Assembly (NCBI RefSeq): GCF_028532485.1 | Contig: NZ_CP116942.1 | Location: 1,488,001-1,552,000 of the forward strand | Length of the DNA: 64,000 nucleotides | Direction: 5' to 3' | Source of the DNA: Iamia majanohamensis | GTDB taxonomy: Bacteria; Actinomycetota; Acidimicrobiia; Acidimicrobiales; Iamiaceae | In this document: positions 1 to 7,310 of the stretch, one piece after another | Layout: each line of letters begins with the position of its first letter | Position numbering within the stretch: position 1 is the first letter of the stretch | Program-made: the position numbers and the translations under genes | The notes under the pieces: model-generated | The model's database searches: none | Seen by the model: only the letters and a program-made list of their open reading frames with translations | What the model was told of the DNA's origin: nothing

Positions 1-306
1 GCTGGCGCTCGCTCCGTTCCGACGAGCTGACTGGGCTCGCTGCGCTCGCGCCGAGGGATCCCGGCAGGGGCGGCTCGTCCCTCGCAGCCCCTGCCTCTCC
101 CCGGGGGAGACCCCCGGACCCCCAGCGGCAGAGCCGGCCCTCACGCACGAGGTGACGCAGCGACCCTCTGGGCGGACGACGGGTGGCCTCTCGCGAGGTG
201 TCATGGCCCGGCGCAGCCGCTGGGGGTCTGGGGGCGGAGCCCCCAGGGGGAGGGAGCCGATCCAGCTTGCTGGTCGGCGACCTGGGTGTGAGCAGAGCGA
301 ACCCGA
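1..306. other. Non-coding intergenic stretch with inverted repeats
   Basis: No convincing gene lies before the stop codon of the first gene. Short reading frames here have no domain-like composition. The stretch contains G/C-rich palindromic segments, including a run of self-complementary GGGGGC/GCCCCC blocks near 231-250 that could fold as a terminator for genes reading into it. Codon structure is absent, and the sequence resembles dispersed actinobacterial intergenic repeat DNA more than decayed coding sequence. Confidence 0.6.
111..234. repeat. Long imperfect inverted repeat, 19-bp arms
   Basis: The arm at 111-129 (cccccggacccccagcggc) is the reverse complement of 216-234 with one mismatch in 19. 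The arms are separated by 86 nt. Simple G/C content is unlikely to give this match by chance, so it is either a structured RNA/terminator element or a remnant of a dispersed repeat. Confidence 0.6.
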
Positions 307-2487
307 TCAGGTCGAGCGAAGAGCTTGCTCTGAGCTCGAAACCCCGAGGGCGGTGAGGAGGAAGGAGAGGGTCTCGGCCTCCTTGCGCCAGGCGTCGTAG
401 CGGCCGGAGGGGCCGCCGTGGCCGGCGCCCATCTCCACCCGGAAGACCACCGGCCGGTCGGGGGAGGTGTCGGTGCGCTCGCGCAGGCGCTGGACCCAGG
501 TCGCAGGCTCGTGGACGCCGACCCGTGGGTCCGACAGGCCGCCGGTGGCGAGCACCGCCGGGTAGGGGCCCGCGCCGATGTTCTCGGTGGGGCTGTAGGC
601 CCGCATCGCCGCGAAGACCTCGGGGTCGGTGATGGGGTTGCCCCACTCCTCCCACTCGGTGGCCGTGAGGGGGGCGTCGGGGTCGAGGATGGTGTTGAGG
701 GCGTCGACGAAGGGCACCTCGCCGACGACGGCCCGGAAGCGCTCGGGTGCCAGGTTGAGCGCGGCGCCGACCAGCAGGCCCCCGGCGCTGCCGCCGCGGA
801 GGGCGATGCGGTCGGGTGCGCACCAGCCCTCGACCGCCAGGTGGTCGGCCGCCGCGACCAGGTCGGAGAACGAGCTGGCCTTGGCCAGAAGCTTGCCGTC
901 CTCGTACCACCGCCGGCCCATCTCGCCCCCGCCCCGCACGTGGGCGATGGCGAACACCACGCCCCGGTCGAGCAGGGACAGGCGGGGGATCGAGAACCAG
1001 GGGTCCATGCTGATCTCGTAGGCCCCGTAGCCGTAGAGCACGAGGGGGGCGGAGCCGTCGTGGGGGACGCCCGCCCGGCGGGCCACCGAGATCGGGACCC
1101 GGGTCCCGTCGGCCGCGGTGGCCCACACCTGGGTCGTCTCGTAGTCGTCGGGGTCGAAGCCGCCGAGGACGGGGGCCCGCTTGAGCACGGTGCGCTCCCC
1201 GGTGGCGACGACCTCCTCGAACACCGTCGCCGGGGTGGTGAGGGACTGGTAGGCGAAGCGGTAGCGGTCCGTCTCCCACTCCTCGTTGGCCGCGCCGGAC
1301 AGGGAGTGCCCGCCGTCGGGGAAATCGAGGTCGCGGCTGGCCGCGGTCACCTCCTCGTCGGTGGGCGGGACGTCGCCGCCGGCCTCCAGGGCGTCGACGT
1401 CGAGGATGCGGAGCGCCGGTCGCCCCCCGGTGCGCAGGTGCACGACGAGGTGGTGGGCGAAGGACTCCACCCCCAGGACGCGGGTGCCGGGGGAGTGGGG
1501 GATCACCGGCTGCCAGCGCTCCGGGTCCGGTGCGGCGAGCGGCGCCCGCCACAGGGCGAAGTCGAGGGCCCCGTCATTGCTCACCAGGTAGAGCCAGTCG
1601 CCGTGGTGGACGGCCTGGACCTCGACGCCCTGCCGACGGGGGACGGCCAGCCGGGCGCCGGCCTCGGGGGCGTGGGCGTCGACGACGTGGAGCTCGGAGG
1701 TGACCGCGCTGCTCACGTCGACGAGCACGAGGTCACCGCTGCGGCTGGCGCCGAGGCCGACCCAGAACCGGTCGTCGGGCTCCTCCAGGACCAGGGCGTC
1801 CTCGGCGCCGGTGGGCTCCGCGCCGAGGTGGTGGGTGCGCACGCGCCAGGGCCGCCGGGCCGGGTCGAGGGTGGTGTAGAGCAGCGTGCCGCTGTCGGCC
1901 GACCAGGCCAGGCCGTAGGACGCCTCGGCGATGGCGACGGGGAGGTCGTCCCCGGTGCGCAGGTCGCGCACCCGCAGCACGTGGGCCTCGGACCCGTCGT
2001 GGTCGACGGCGTAGGCGAGGAGCCAGCCGTCGGGGCTGACCTCGGCTGCGCCCACCGACAGGTAGTCGTGGCCCTCGGCCAGGGCGTTCTCGTCGAGGAC
2101 GACCTCCCAGGGCGCGTCGTCGGCCGGCCCGGTGCCGTCACCCCGGTCGCGCCGGCGCTCGTACACGGCGTAGGACGCGCCCTCGATGGTGCGGCTCCGG
2201 TACCACCAGTCGCCCTTGCGGTGGGGGACGCTCTCGTCGTCCTCCTGGGTGCGGTCCCGGATCTCGCCCTCGATGCGGTCCACCAGCTCGGCCAGGGGGG
2301 CGAGCACGACGTCCGCGTGGGCGTCCTCGGCCTCCAGCAGCGGCCGCAGGGCGGGGTCGGCGTGGTCGCGCATCCAGGCCAGGTCGTCGGGCTCGTCGGT
2401 GCCGTGGCGCAGCCGGCGCGCCGGACGGCGCTCGGCCACCGGCGCCTCGGCGGCGGCGAAGCGGGGGGGCGGCGAGGTCGGCTCCAT
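307..2487 (-). CDS. ptrB: Oligopeptidase B (S9A prolyl oligopeptidase family)
   Basis: A cytosolic serine peptidase expected to cut short peptides after Arg/Lys. The 726-residue product has the family layout: an N-terminal beta-propeller (about 70-420) that gates access, and a C-terminal alpha/beta-hydrolase domain. The nucleophile is Ser567 in GGSAGG, with Asp653 (GGLSDPRV) and His690 (GAGHGGPSGR), in the right order and with family-like spacing. The ATG at 2487 was chosen because the frame continues open upstream but there runs antisense through the next gene and loses peptidase similarity. The gene is divergent from the carbonic-anhydrase-like gene, with about 110 nt between the two starts. 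No signal peptide is seen. Family assignment is firm; exact substrates are inferred. Confidence 0.92.
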   Translation of the reverse strand: MEPTSPPPRFAAAEAPVAERRPARRLRHGTDEPDDLAWMRDHADPALRPLLEAEDAHADVVLAPLAELVDRIEGEIRDRTQEDDESVPHRKGDWWYRSRTIEGASYAVYERRRDRGDGTGPADDAPWEVVLDENALAEGHDYLSVGAAEVSPDGWLLAYAVDHDGSEAHVLRVRDLRTGDDLPVAIAEASYGLAWSADSGTLLYTTLDPARRPWRVRTHHLGAEPTGAEDALVLEEPDDRFWVGLGASRSGDLVLVDVSSAVTSELHVVDAHAPEAGARLAVPRRQGVEVQAVHHGDWLYLVSNDGALDFALWRAPLAAPDPERWQPVIPHSPGTRVLGVESFAHHLVVHLRTGGRPALRILDVDALEAGGDVPPTDEEVTAASRDLDFPDGGHSLSGAANEEWETDRYRFAYQSLTTPATVFEEVVATGERTVLKRAPVLGGFDPDDYETTQVWATAADGTRVPISVARRAGVPHDGSAPLVLYGYGAYEISMDPWFSIPRLSLLDRGVVFAIAHVRGGGEMGRRWYEDGKLLAKASSFSDLVAAADHLAVEGWCAPDRIALRGGSAGGLLVGAALNLAPERFRAVVGEVPFVDALNTILDPDAPLTATEWEEWGNPITDPEVFAAMRAYSPTENIGAGPYPAVLATGGLSDPRVGVHEPATWVQRLRERTDTSPDRPVVFRVEMGAGHGGPSGRYDAWRKEAETLSFLLTALGVSSSEQALRST

Positions 2488-2589
2488 GGCCGGGAGGGTA
2501 CGGGCTGGCCCCCGCCGCCCCGCCCCGGGGCCGAGGGCGCGAGGGGACCGGCGCCCGGGAGAGCGGAGGGACGATCGGGTGGGCCTGGG

Positions 2590-2595
2590 TAGGGT
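2590..2595 (+). promoter_or_regulatory. -10 box TAGGGT, leaderless start
   Basis: TAGGGT fits the actinobacterial TANNNT -10 consensus and ends 6 nt before the ATG at 2602. Transcription would therefore begin at or next to the start codon. No Shine-Dalgarno sequence is present, which agrees with a leaderless mRNA. Confidence 0.55.
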
Positions 2596-2601
2596 CCGGC
2601 C

Positions 2602-3123
2602 ATGGCCATCTACGCCCTCGGCGACCAGGAGCCCGACATCGACCCGGACGCCTACGTCCACCCCGACGCGGTCGTCATCGGGTCGGTGCGCATCGGCCCC
2701 CGCTCGTCGGTGTGGCCCCACGCCGTGCTGCGGGGCGACGACGGCGAGATCGTCATCGGGGCGGGCACCTCGATCCAGGACGGCACCGTGGTCCACACCA
2801 CGCCCTTCTGGCCGACGACGGTGGGCGACGACTGCGTGGTCGGCCACAACGTGCACCTCGAGGGCTGCACCATCGAGGACGGCTCCCTCGTGGGCTCGGG
2901 GTCGGTCGTGCTCCACCGGGCGGTGGTGCGCAGCGAGGCCCTGGTCGGGGCCAACGCCCTGGTCACCAACGACACCGAGGTCCCCAGCCGGGCCATGGCC
3001 CTGGGCGTGCCGGCCGTCATCAAGGAGGACCGCGTCGACCCCGAGACCATGATCCAGCTCGGGGCCCAGGCCTACCGCGACCGGATCCCCCGCTACCGCG
3101 ACGGGCTGCGCCGCCTCGACTGA
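2602..3123 (+). CDS. Gamma-carbonic-anhydrase-like hexapeptide-repeat protein
   Basis: A left-handed beta-helix protein of 173 residues built from hexapeptide repeats, as in the YrdA/PaaY gamma-carbonic anhydrase family. Such proteins form trimers with zinc at subunit interfaces. His65 (VVHTT) and His82 (VGHNVHLEGC) match two classical metal ligands. At the third position, where YrdA-like proteins read GHxxxLHGC, this protein has Glu87, and a His sits three residues earlier at 85. The family is clear, but hydration of CO2 is not guaranteed. It is monocistronic and divergent from the ptrB gene. Confidence 0.85.
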   Translation: MAIYALGDQEPDIDPDAYVHPDAVVIGSVRIGPRSSVWPHAVLRGDDGEIVIGAGTSIQDGTVVHTTPFWPTTVGDDCVVGHNVHLEGCTIEDGSLVGSGSVVLHRAVVRSEALVGANALVTNDTEVPSRAMALGVPAVIKEDRVDPETMIQLGAQAYRDRIPRYRDGLRRLD

Positions 3124-3143
3124 GCCCGCCCCCGCCCGGGGCG

Positions 3144-3671
3144 TCAGGTGAAGCTGTTGAGGTACTCGAAGGCGGCCACGCCGGGGATGTTGCGGACCAC
3201 GGTGAACACCAGCATGGCCACGGCCGCGACGCCGAGCGCAGCCCGGCGGGGCCGGGGCAGGCGGGGCACGGGCACCCCGAGGGTGCGGAGCGTCCAGAGG
3301 AGCCAGACGACGATCGCCAGCGGGACCCCCACCGCGACCCACACGTTGTGGTCGAGGGCGCCGGCCAGGTCGCCGTGGGTGAGGGCGTGGGTGGCCCGCA
3401 GGCCCCCGCAGCCGGGGCAGTCCCAGCCGGTCATGCTCCGGAGGGGGCAGCCCGGGAACAGGCCGTCGCCCGTGGTGGGGTCCTGCCAGGCGGTGTAGGC
3501 CGTGGCCAGGGCGACGCCCACCCCGACGCCCGCGGGGGCGAGCCACGGCCGCCGGGTGAGGGCCCGGCGCAGCGGGCCGGGCTCGGGGGTGGGCCAGGCG
3601 GGGGCCGCCGGTGGCGGTGGGGGAGCGCGGTCCGGGGCCGGGGCACCGGGCCCGGGGTCGACGGCGGTCAC
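3144..3671 (-). CDS. DUF2752 membrane protein
   Basis: A 175-residue protein with a Pro-rich N-terminus and about three hydrophobic segments (near 50-65, 105-125 and 140-158). The diagnostic DUF2752 motif is present: CPGCGGLRATHAL follows a second short Cys-containing stretch (FPGCPLRS). The family is widespread in Gram-positive bacteria and its biochemical role is unknown. The GTG at 3671 is chosen because the upstream extension overlaps the following kinase gene and is low-complexity. It reads in the same direction as the ABC1-kinase gene 71 nt upstream, so co-transcription is possible. Confidence 0.8.
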   Translation of the reverse strand: MTAVDPGPGAPAPDRAPPPPPAAPAWPTPEPGPLRRALTRRPWLAPAGVGVGVALATAYTAWQDPTTGDGLFPGCPLRSMTGWDCPGCGGLRATHALTHGDLAGALDHNVWVAVGVPLAIVVWLLWTLRTLGVPVPRLPRPRRAALGVAAVAMLVFTVVRNIPGVAAFEYLNSFT

Positions 3672-3742
3672 GGCGCCCACCCTACCCGGGGCCCGCCGCG
3701 CCGTTCCCTCGTGGGGCACCCCTCCCCGGGGGGCAGCGGACC

Positions 3743-5083
3743 TCAGGGCACGGCGTGGCCGGCGGCGATGGCGTCGTCCATCTCCCGGCCCCGCTGCACG
3801 CCGGCGGCGATCTGCTGGGCCAGGTCGGGGTACTTGGTCATCAGCGTGGAGTAGATGAGGGTCTGCTCCTCGAGGAGGTCGGCCTCGGGGGCGAGGGTCG
3901 CGGCGGCGCCCTCCAGGTACAGCATCTGCTTGGTGAGCAGCACCAGCTCCCGGGGGATCCGCACCCGGTAGCGGACCATGGCCCGGATCATGGTGTCCAT
4001 GAGCTCGCCCAGCTGGGCGGTGACCACGCCCCGCTCGACGAAGGGCTCGTAGAGGCGGGCGATGGTCGCGGTCATCTCCGCCACGTCGACGTCGGGCGGC
4101 ACCGAGCCGAAGGACCGCAGGGCCCGCACCATCGACGCGTAGTCGTTGGTGGTGACCGCCATCAGGTACATGGCCAGGCGGGCCCGGGTGGACTCGGTCA
4201 GGCGGCCGACGATGCCGAAGTCGAACAGGACGAAGGTGCCGTCGGGGAGCACGCAGGCGTTGCCGGCGTGGAGGTCGCCGTGGAAGAAGCCGTGGATCAG
4301 GACCCCCTCGACCACGGTCTGCACGCCGAGGCGGAGGAGGCGCTCGGTGTCGATGCCCTCGGCCCGCATGGCCTCCACGTCGTTGAAGCGCAGCCCGTCG
4401 ATGCGCTCCATGGTGAGGACCCGCCGGCCCACCAGGTCCCGGTGCACCTCGGGGACCCGGCAGTCGTCGATCTGCGAGGCCACCAGGACCTGGCGCATGC
4501 GCTCCATGTTGTCGGCCTCGAGGCGGAAGTCCATCTCCTCGTGGAGCGTGCGGGCGAAGTCCTCGGCCAGGGCCCGGGGCGAGCCCACCGAGGCCTGGGG
4601 GATGCGCTCCAGCAGCTCGCAGACGATGAGCAGGGCGCGCAGCTCGTCGCGCACCTGCTCCTCCAGCCGGGGGCGCTGGACCTTGACCACCACCCGCCGG
4701 CCGTCGAGGAGGGTCGCCCCGTGGACCTGGGCGATCGAGGCCGCGGCCAGGGGCACGTCGTCGAAGGAGGCGAACACGCTCGAGAGGGGCCGGCCCAGGT
4801 CCTCCTCCACCGTGCGGCGGGCCAGGGCGGTCGGGAACGGCGGCACCGCGTCGCGGAGGGATGCGAACTCGTCGATCCAGTCGCGGGGGAACAGGCCCGG
4901 GCTGGAGGCGATGACCTGTCCCACCTTCACGAAGGTGGGGCCGAGCTCGACGAAGGCGGTGCGGAGGCGCCGGGGCAGGGGGTCGCGGACCCGGGCCAGG
5001 TGGCGGGCGAAGGTGGCGGTGATGTCGGCCGACCGGCGGGCGATGCCGCCGCGGGAGGCGGTGGGAACGACCGGGGCGGACAT
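3743..5083 (-). CDS. ABC1/UbiB-family atypical kinase
   Basis: A 446-residue member of the ABC1/ADCK/UbiB protein-kinase-like family, which has ATPase activity linked to isoprenoid-quinone or lipid metabolism. Family signatures appear in order: KVGQ near the N-terminus, an Ala-rich nucleotide loop (AAASIAQVHGA), the VVVKVQRP lysine, EMDFRLEADN, the catalytic loop FHGDLHAGN and the metal-binding DFG (LFDFGIVGRL). The C-terminal single-pass anchor found in some homologues is not obvious, so membrane attachment is uncertain. The ATG at 5083 precedes the conserved KxGQ region by a normal distance. The substrate cannot be told from the sequence. Confidence 0.88.
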   Translation of the reverse strand: MSAPVVPTASRGGIARRSADITATFARHLARVRDPLPRRLRTAFVELGPTFVKVGQVIASSPGLFPRDWIDEFASLRDAVPPFPTALARRTVEEDLGRPLSSVFASFDDVPLAAASIAQVHGATLLDGRRVVVKVQRPRLEEQVRDELRALLIVCELLERIPQASVGSPRALAEDFARTLHEEMDFRLEADNMERMRQVLVASQIDDCRVPEVHRDLVGRRVLTMERIDGLRFNDVEAMRAEGIDTERLLRLGVQTVVEGVLIHGFFHGDLHAGNACVLPDGTFVLFDFGIVGRLTESTRARLAMYLMAVTTNDYASMVRALRSFGSVPPDVDVAEMTATIARLYEPFVERGVVTAQLGELMDTMIRAMVRYRVRIPRELVLLTKQMLYLEGAAATLAPEADLLEEQTLIYSTLMTKYPDLAQQIAAGVQRGREMDDAIAAGHAVP

Positions 5084-5121
5084 CGGCGCGACGGTACCCG
5101 CCCCCCGGCGGGCGGCCGTCC

Positions 5122-7110
5122 TCAGCCGTCCCGGGTGTCGAGGTCGTGGAGCGTGGGGCCCAGCCAGCCCTGCCACAGCCACCGGGCCCCGTCCTCGGAC
5201 CAGTGCTGGCCGTCGTCGGGTCGGGGGTCGCCGACGCCCGCCACGTCGGTGATCGGCTCGTCGCCCGCACACGCCACCTCTGCGGGGCGCACCACCACGG
5301 CCTCGTCGCGGGACGCGGCCACGGGGTCGAGGACCTCCTCGGTGAACCACGCCTGGCGCCGCCGCTCCTCGGCGTCCGGGCCGCAGGGGTCGGCCCAGAG
5401 CGCGACCACCGCGCCCTCGGCGCCCAGCTCGGTCACCCGGGCGTCGAGCAGGGACCGGATCTCGGCGGTCCAGCCCTCGTCGCCCGGGCCCACGGTGCGG
5501 CCGTCGCGCTCGTGGTCGGAGGACTCCCAGGCGCCGGTGACGAGCAGGACCACGTCGGGATCACCCTCCAGCCCCAGGCGGTCGGCGTCGGCCACGGGCG
5601 TGGCGCACCCCTCGTAGTCCTCGGGGGAGCCGGCCTCGACCGCCTCGGCGGGCCTGGCCCCCTTGGTCAGCAGCCCGCAGCCGGGCAGGCCCCGGGCGTC
5701 GACCGAGGCCACGCCGGGGATGTCGGTGGGGGCGTACTCGCCGAGGGTGTAGGCGACGCTGTCGCCCACCACCAGCACCCGGCTCCCCTCCTCGCCCCCG
5801 GAGCCGGTGGGCGCCACCGCCGGCCGGCGGGCCCCGGCCTCCAGCTCCTCGGCGCCCAGCGCGGCGAGCGGGTCGGGCCGGGCCGTGGTGGTGGTCCCCG
5901 CCACGACCACCACGAGGACGACGAGCACGGCGCCGGCGACGAGGGCGCCGGGCGCCCGACGGGAGGCGGCGGGGGCGGGGGCGTCGGCGTCCCGGCGGCG
6001 GGGGAGAAGGGCCCGCAGCCCGTCGCGCCGCACCGGCACCTCGAGGTAGCGGAAGCTCACCGTCGCCGCCGCGAAGGCACCGGCGGTGGTGGCCGCGGCC
6101 AGCGCCGCGCCGGCCAGCCCCTGGGCGGCCAGCACCACCTGCAGGGGCCAGGAGTAGAGGTAGAGGCCGTAGGACCGCTCGCCCACCCACCGCAGGGGGC
6201 GGGGACCGAGGGCGCGGGCCAGCGCCCCCTCCCGCCCCACCACGCTGCCGGCGACGACGGCCGCGCCCAGCACCGCCACCAGGGCGAAGCCGCCGCGGTA
6301 CATCCAGGCCGCGTCGGGCGGCACCGCGACGACGGCGACGGCCAGGCCCGCCAGGGCCACCGCCCCGACGACCCCGGCGCCCCGGCGCACGCCGGCCGAC
6401 GGCCTCCGGTCGAGCCGTCCCTGGAGCAGGCAGGCGAGCACCGCACCCGAGAGGGGGGCGACGAGGCGGGTGTCGGTGCCGAGGTAGAGGCGGTCGGTGC
6501 TCCAGGACGCGGCGTGCAGCGCCATCCAGAGGGCGCTGGCCACCGCCCCGGCCAGGGCGGTGCCCCCGACCACGACCGCCGCCCGGGCCCCCCGCCGCCG
6601 GGCGAGCACCATGCCGGCCACCACGACGAGCGGCCACACCAGGTAGTACTGCTCCTCGATGGCGAGCGACCAGGTGTGGCGCAGGGGCGACGGGTCGGCC
6701 GCGAAGTAGCCGCCGGCGGTCTGGGTGGCGAAGCGCCAGTTGGCCACGTAGCCGGCGGTGGTGAGGGCGTCGACGCGCAGGGCCGGGAGGGTGCCGTGGT
6801 CGAGCCAGATCCGGGCCGCCACCACCACCCCCACGAGGGCCACGGCCAGGGCGGGCAGGAGCCGGCGGGCCCGGCGCACCCAGAAGTGGCGGAGGTCGAC
6901 CCCGCCGGTGGCGGACCCCTCCCGGAGCAGCAGCGAGGTGATGAGGAACCCGGACAGGACGAAGAACAGGTCGACGCCCAGGTAGCCACCCTCCAGGTGC
7001 CCGAGGTGGTAGGCCATGACGGCGAGCACGGCGAGGCCCCGCAGGCCGTCGAGCGCGGGCCAGCGGGGAGCGGCGGCCGGGGCCGCAGCGGCGGTCGACG
7101 CAGGTCCCAC
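5122..7110 (-). CDS. Acyltransferase-3 / SGNH fusion O-acyltransferase (OafA-like)
   Basis: A 662-residue integral membrane protein. Residues about 15-350 are an acyltransferase-3 domain with the usual marks: LDGLRGLAVLAVMAYH, FFVLSGFLITS and HTWSLAIEEQYYLVWP, with around ten hydrophobic segments. After an Ala/Arg/Pro linker and one further membrane segment comes an extracytoplasmic SGNH domain with the nucleophile loop VVGDSVAY and the C-terminal DGQHWSEDG Asp-His pair. By family knowledge the membrane half passes acyl groups across the membrane and the SGNH half places them on a glycan, such as peptidoglycan or surface polysaccharide. The start is GTG. A TAGCGT box on the minus strand 11 nt upstream could be its -10. 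Confidence 0.88.
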   Translation of the reverse strand: MGPASTAAAAPAAAPRWPALDGLRGLAVLAVMAYHLGHLEGGYLGVDLFFVLSGFLITSLLLREGSATGGVDLRHFWVRRARRLLPALAVALVGVVVAARIWLDHGTLPALRVDALTTAGYVANWRFATQTAGGYFAADPSPLRHTWSLAIEEQYYLVWPLVVVAGMVLARRRGARAAVVVGGTALAGAVASALWMALHAASWSTDRLYLGTDTRLVAPLSGAVLACLLQGRLDRRPSAGVRRGAGVVGAVALAGLAVAVVAVPPDAAWMYRGGFALVAVLGAAVVAGSVVGREGALARALGPRPLRWVGERSYGLYLYSWPLQVVLAAQGLAGAALAAATTAGAFAAATVSFRYLEVPVRRDGLRALLPRRRDADAPAPAASRRAPGALVAGAVLVVLVVVVAGTTTTARPDPLAALGAEELEAGARRPAVAPTGSGGEEGSRVLVVGDSVAYTLGEYAPTDIPGVASVDARGLPGCGLLTKGARPAEAVEAGSPEDYEGCATPVADADRLGLEGDPDVVLLVTGAWESSDHERDGRTVGPGDEGWTAEIRSLLDARVTELGAEGAVVALWADPCGPDAEERRRQAWFTEEVLDPVAASRDEAVVVRPAEVACAGDEPITDVAGVGDPRPDDGQHWSEDGARWLWQGWLGPTLHDLDTRDG

Positions 7111-7248
7111 AGCGGGCCGCGACGCTAGTGCTCCCCCGCCGGAGGGGACCGGTCACCGCCCCGCCGCCCCCGGCCCGGCCGTCGGACCGCCCTGCGACCA
7201 GGGCCGCGGCGGCGCGGAACCGCCTGGGGCGGTGGCAGACGGTGCCGG

Positions 7249-7254
7249 TAGCCT
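7249..7254 (+). promoter_or_regulatory. -10 box TAGCCT before the ABC exporter leader ORF
   Basis: A TANNNT-type -10 ends 8 nt before a GTG at 7263 that opens a 15-codon reading frame. No good -35 is visible. Its position predicts transcription starting within one or two bases of that GTG. Confidence 0.45.
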
Positions 7255-7262
7255 CCTGACCC

Positions 7263-7310
7263 GTGGGTCAGGATCGGAGCGTCGCCACCGGCACGCCCGG
7301 CGCCGCGTGA
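7263..7310 (+). CDS. Putative 15-residue leader peptide upstream of the ABC exporter
   Basis: GTG opens a 15-codon frame (VGQDRSVATGTPGAA) whose TGA overlaps the GTG of the exporter gene in a GTGA junction. The placement, directly after a -10 box, suggests leaderless translation of the short frame and coupling into the ABC gene, which itself has no evident Shine-Dalgarno. The peptide has no recognised family. It may be just a translated leader, and a chance frame is possible. Confidence 0.35.
   Translation: MGQDRSVATGTPGAA

Noticed and set aside
152-400. Short plus-strand frame in the first 400 bases
   Set aside because: It overlaps the end of the oligopeptidase gene, is Arg/Gly/Ser-rich with no fold-like pattern, and has no promoter box or Shine-Dalgarno.
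2488-3546. N-terminal extension of the oligopeptidase B frame
   Set aside because: It is antisense to the carbonic-anhydrase-like gene and lacks any peptidase similarity. The ATG at 2487 gives the normal family length.
7016-7306. Upstream start for the first ABC subunit
   Set aside because: It would overlap the 5' end of the divergent acyltransferase gene, and its residues are Arg/Ala/Gly/Pro low complexity. The GTG at 7307 gives a normal half-transporter.
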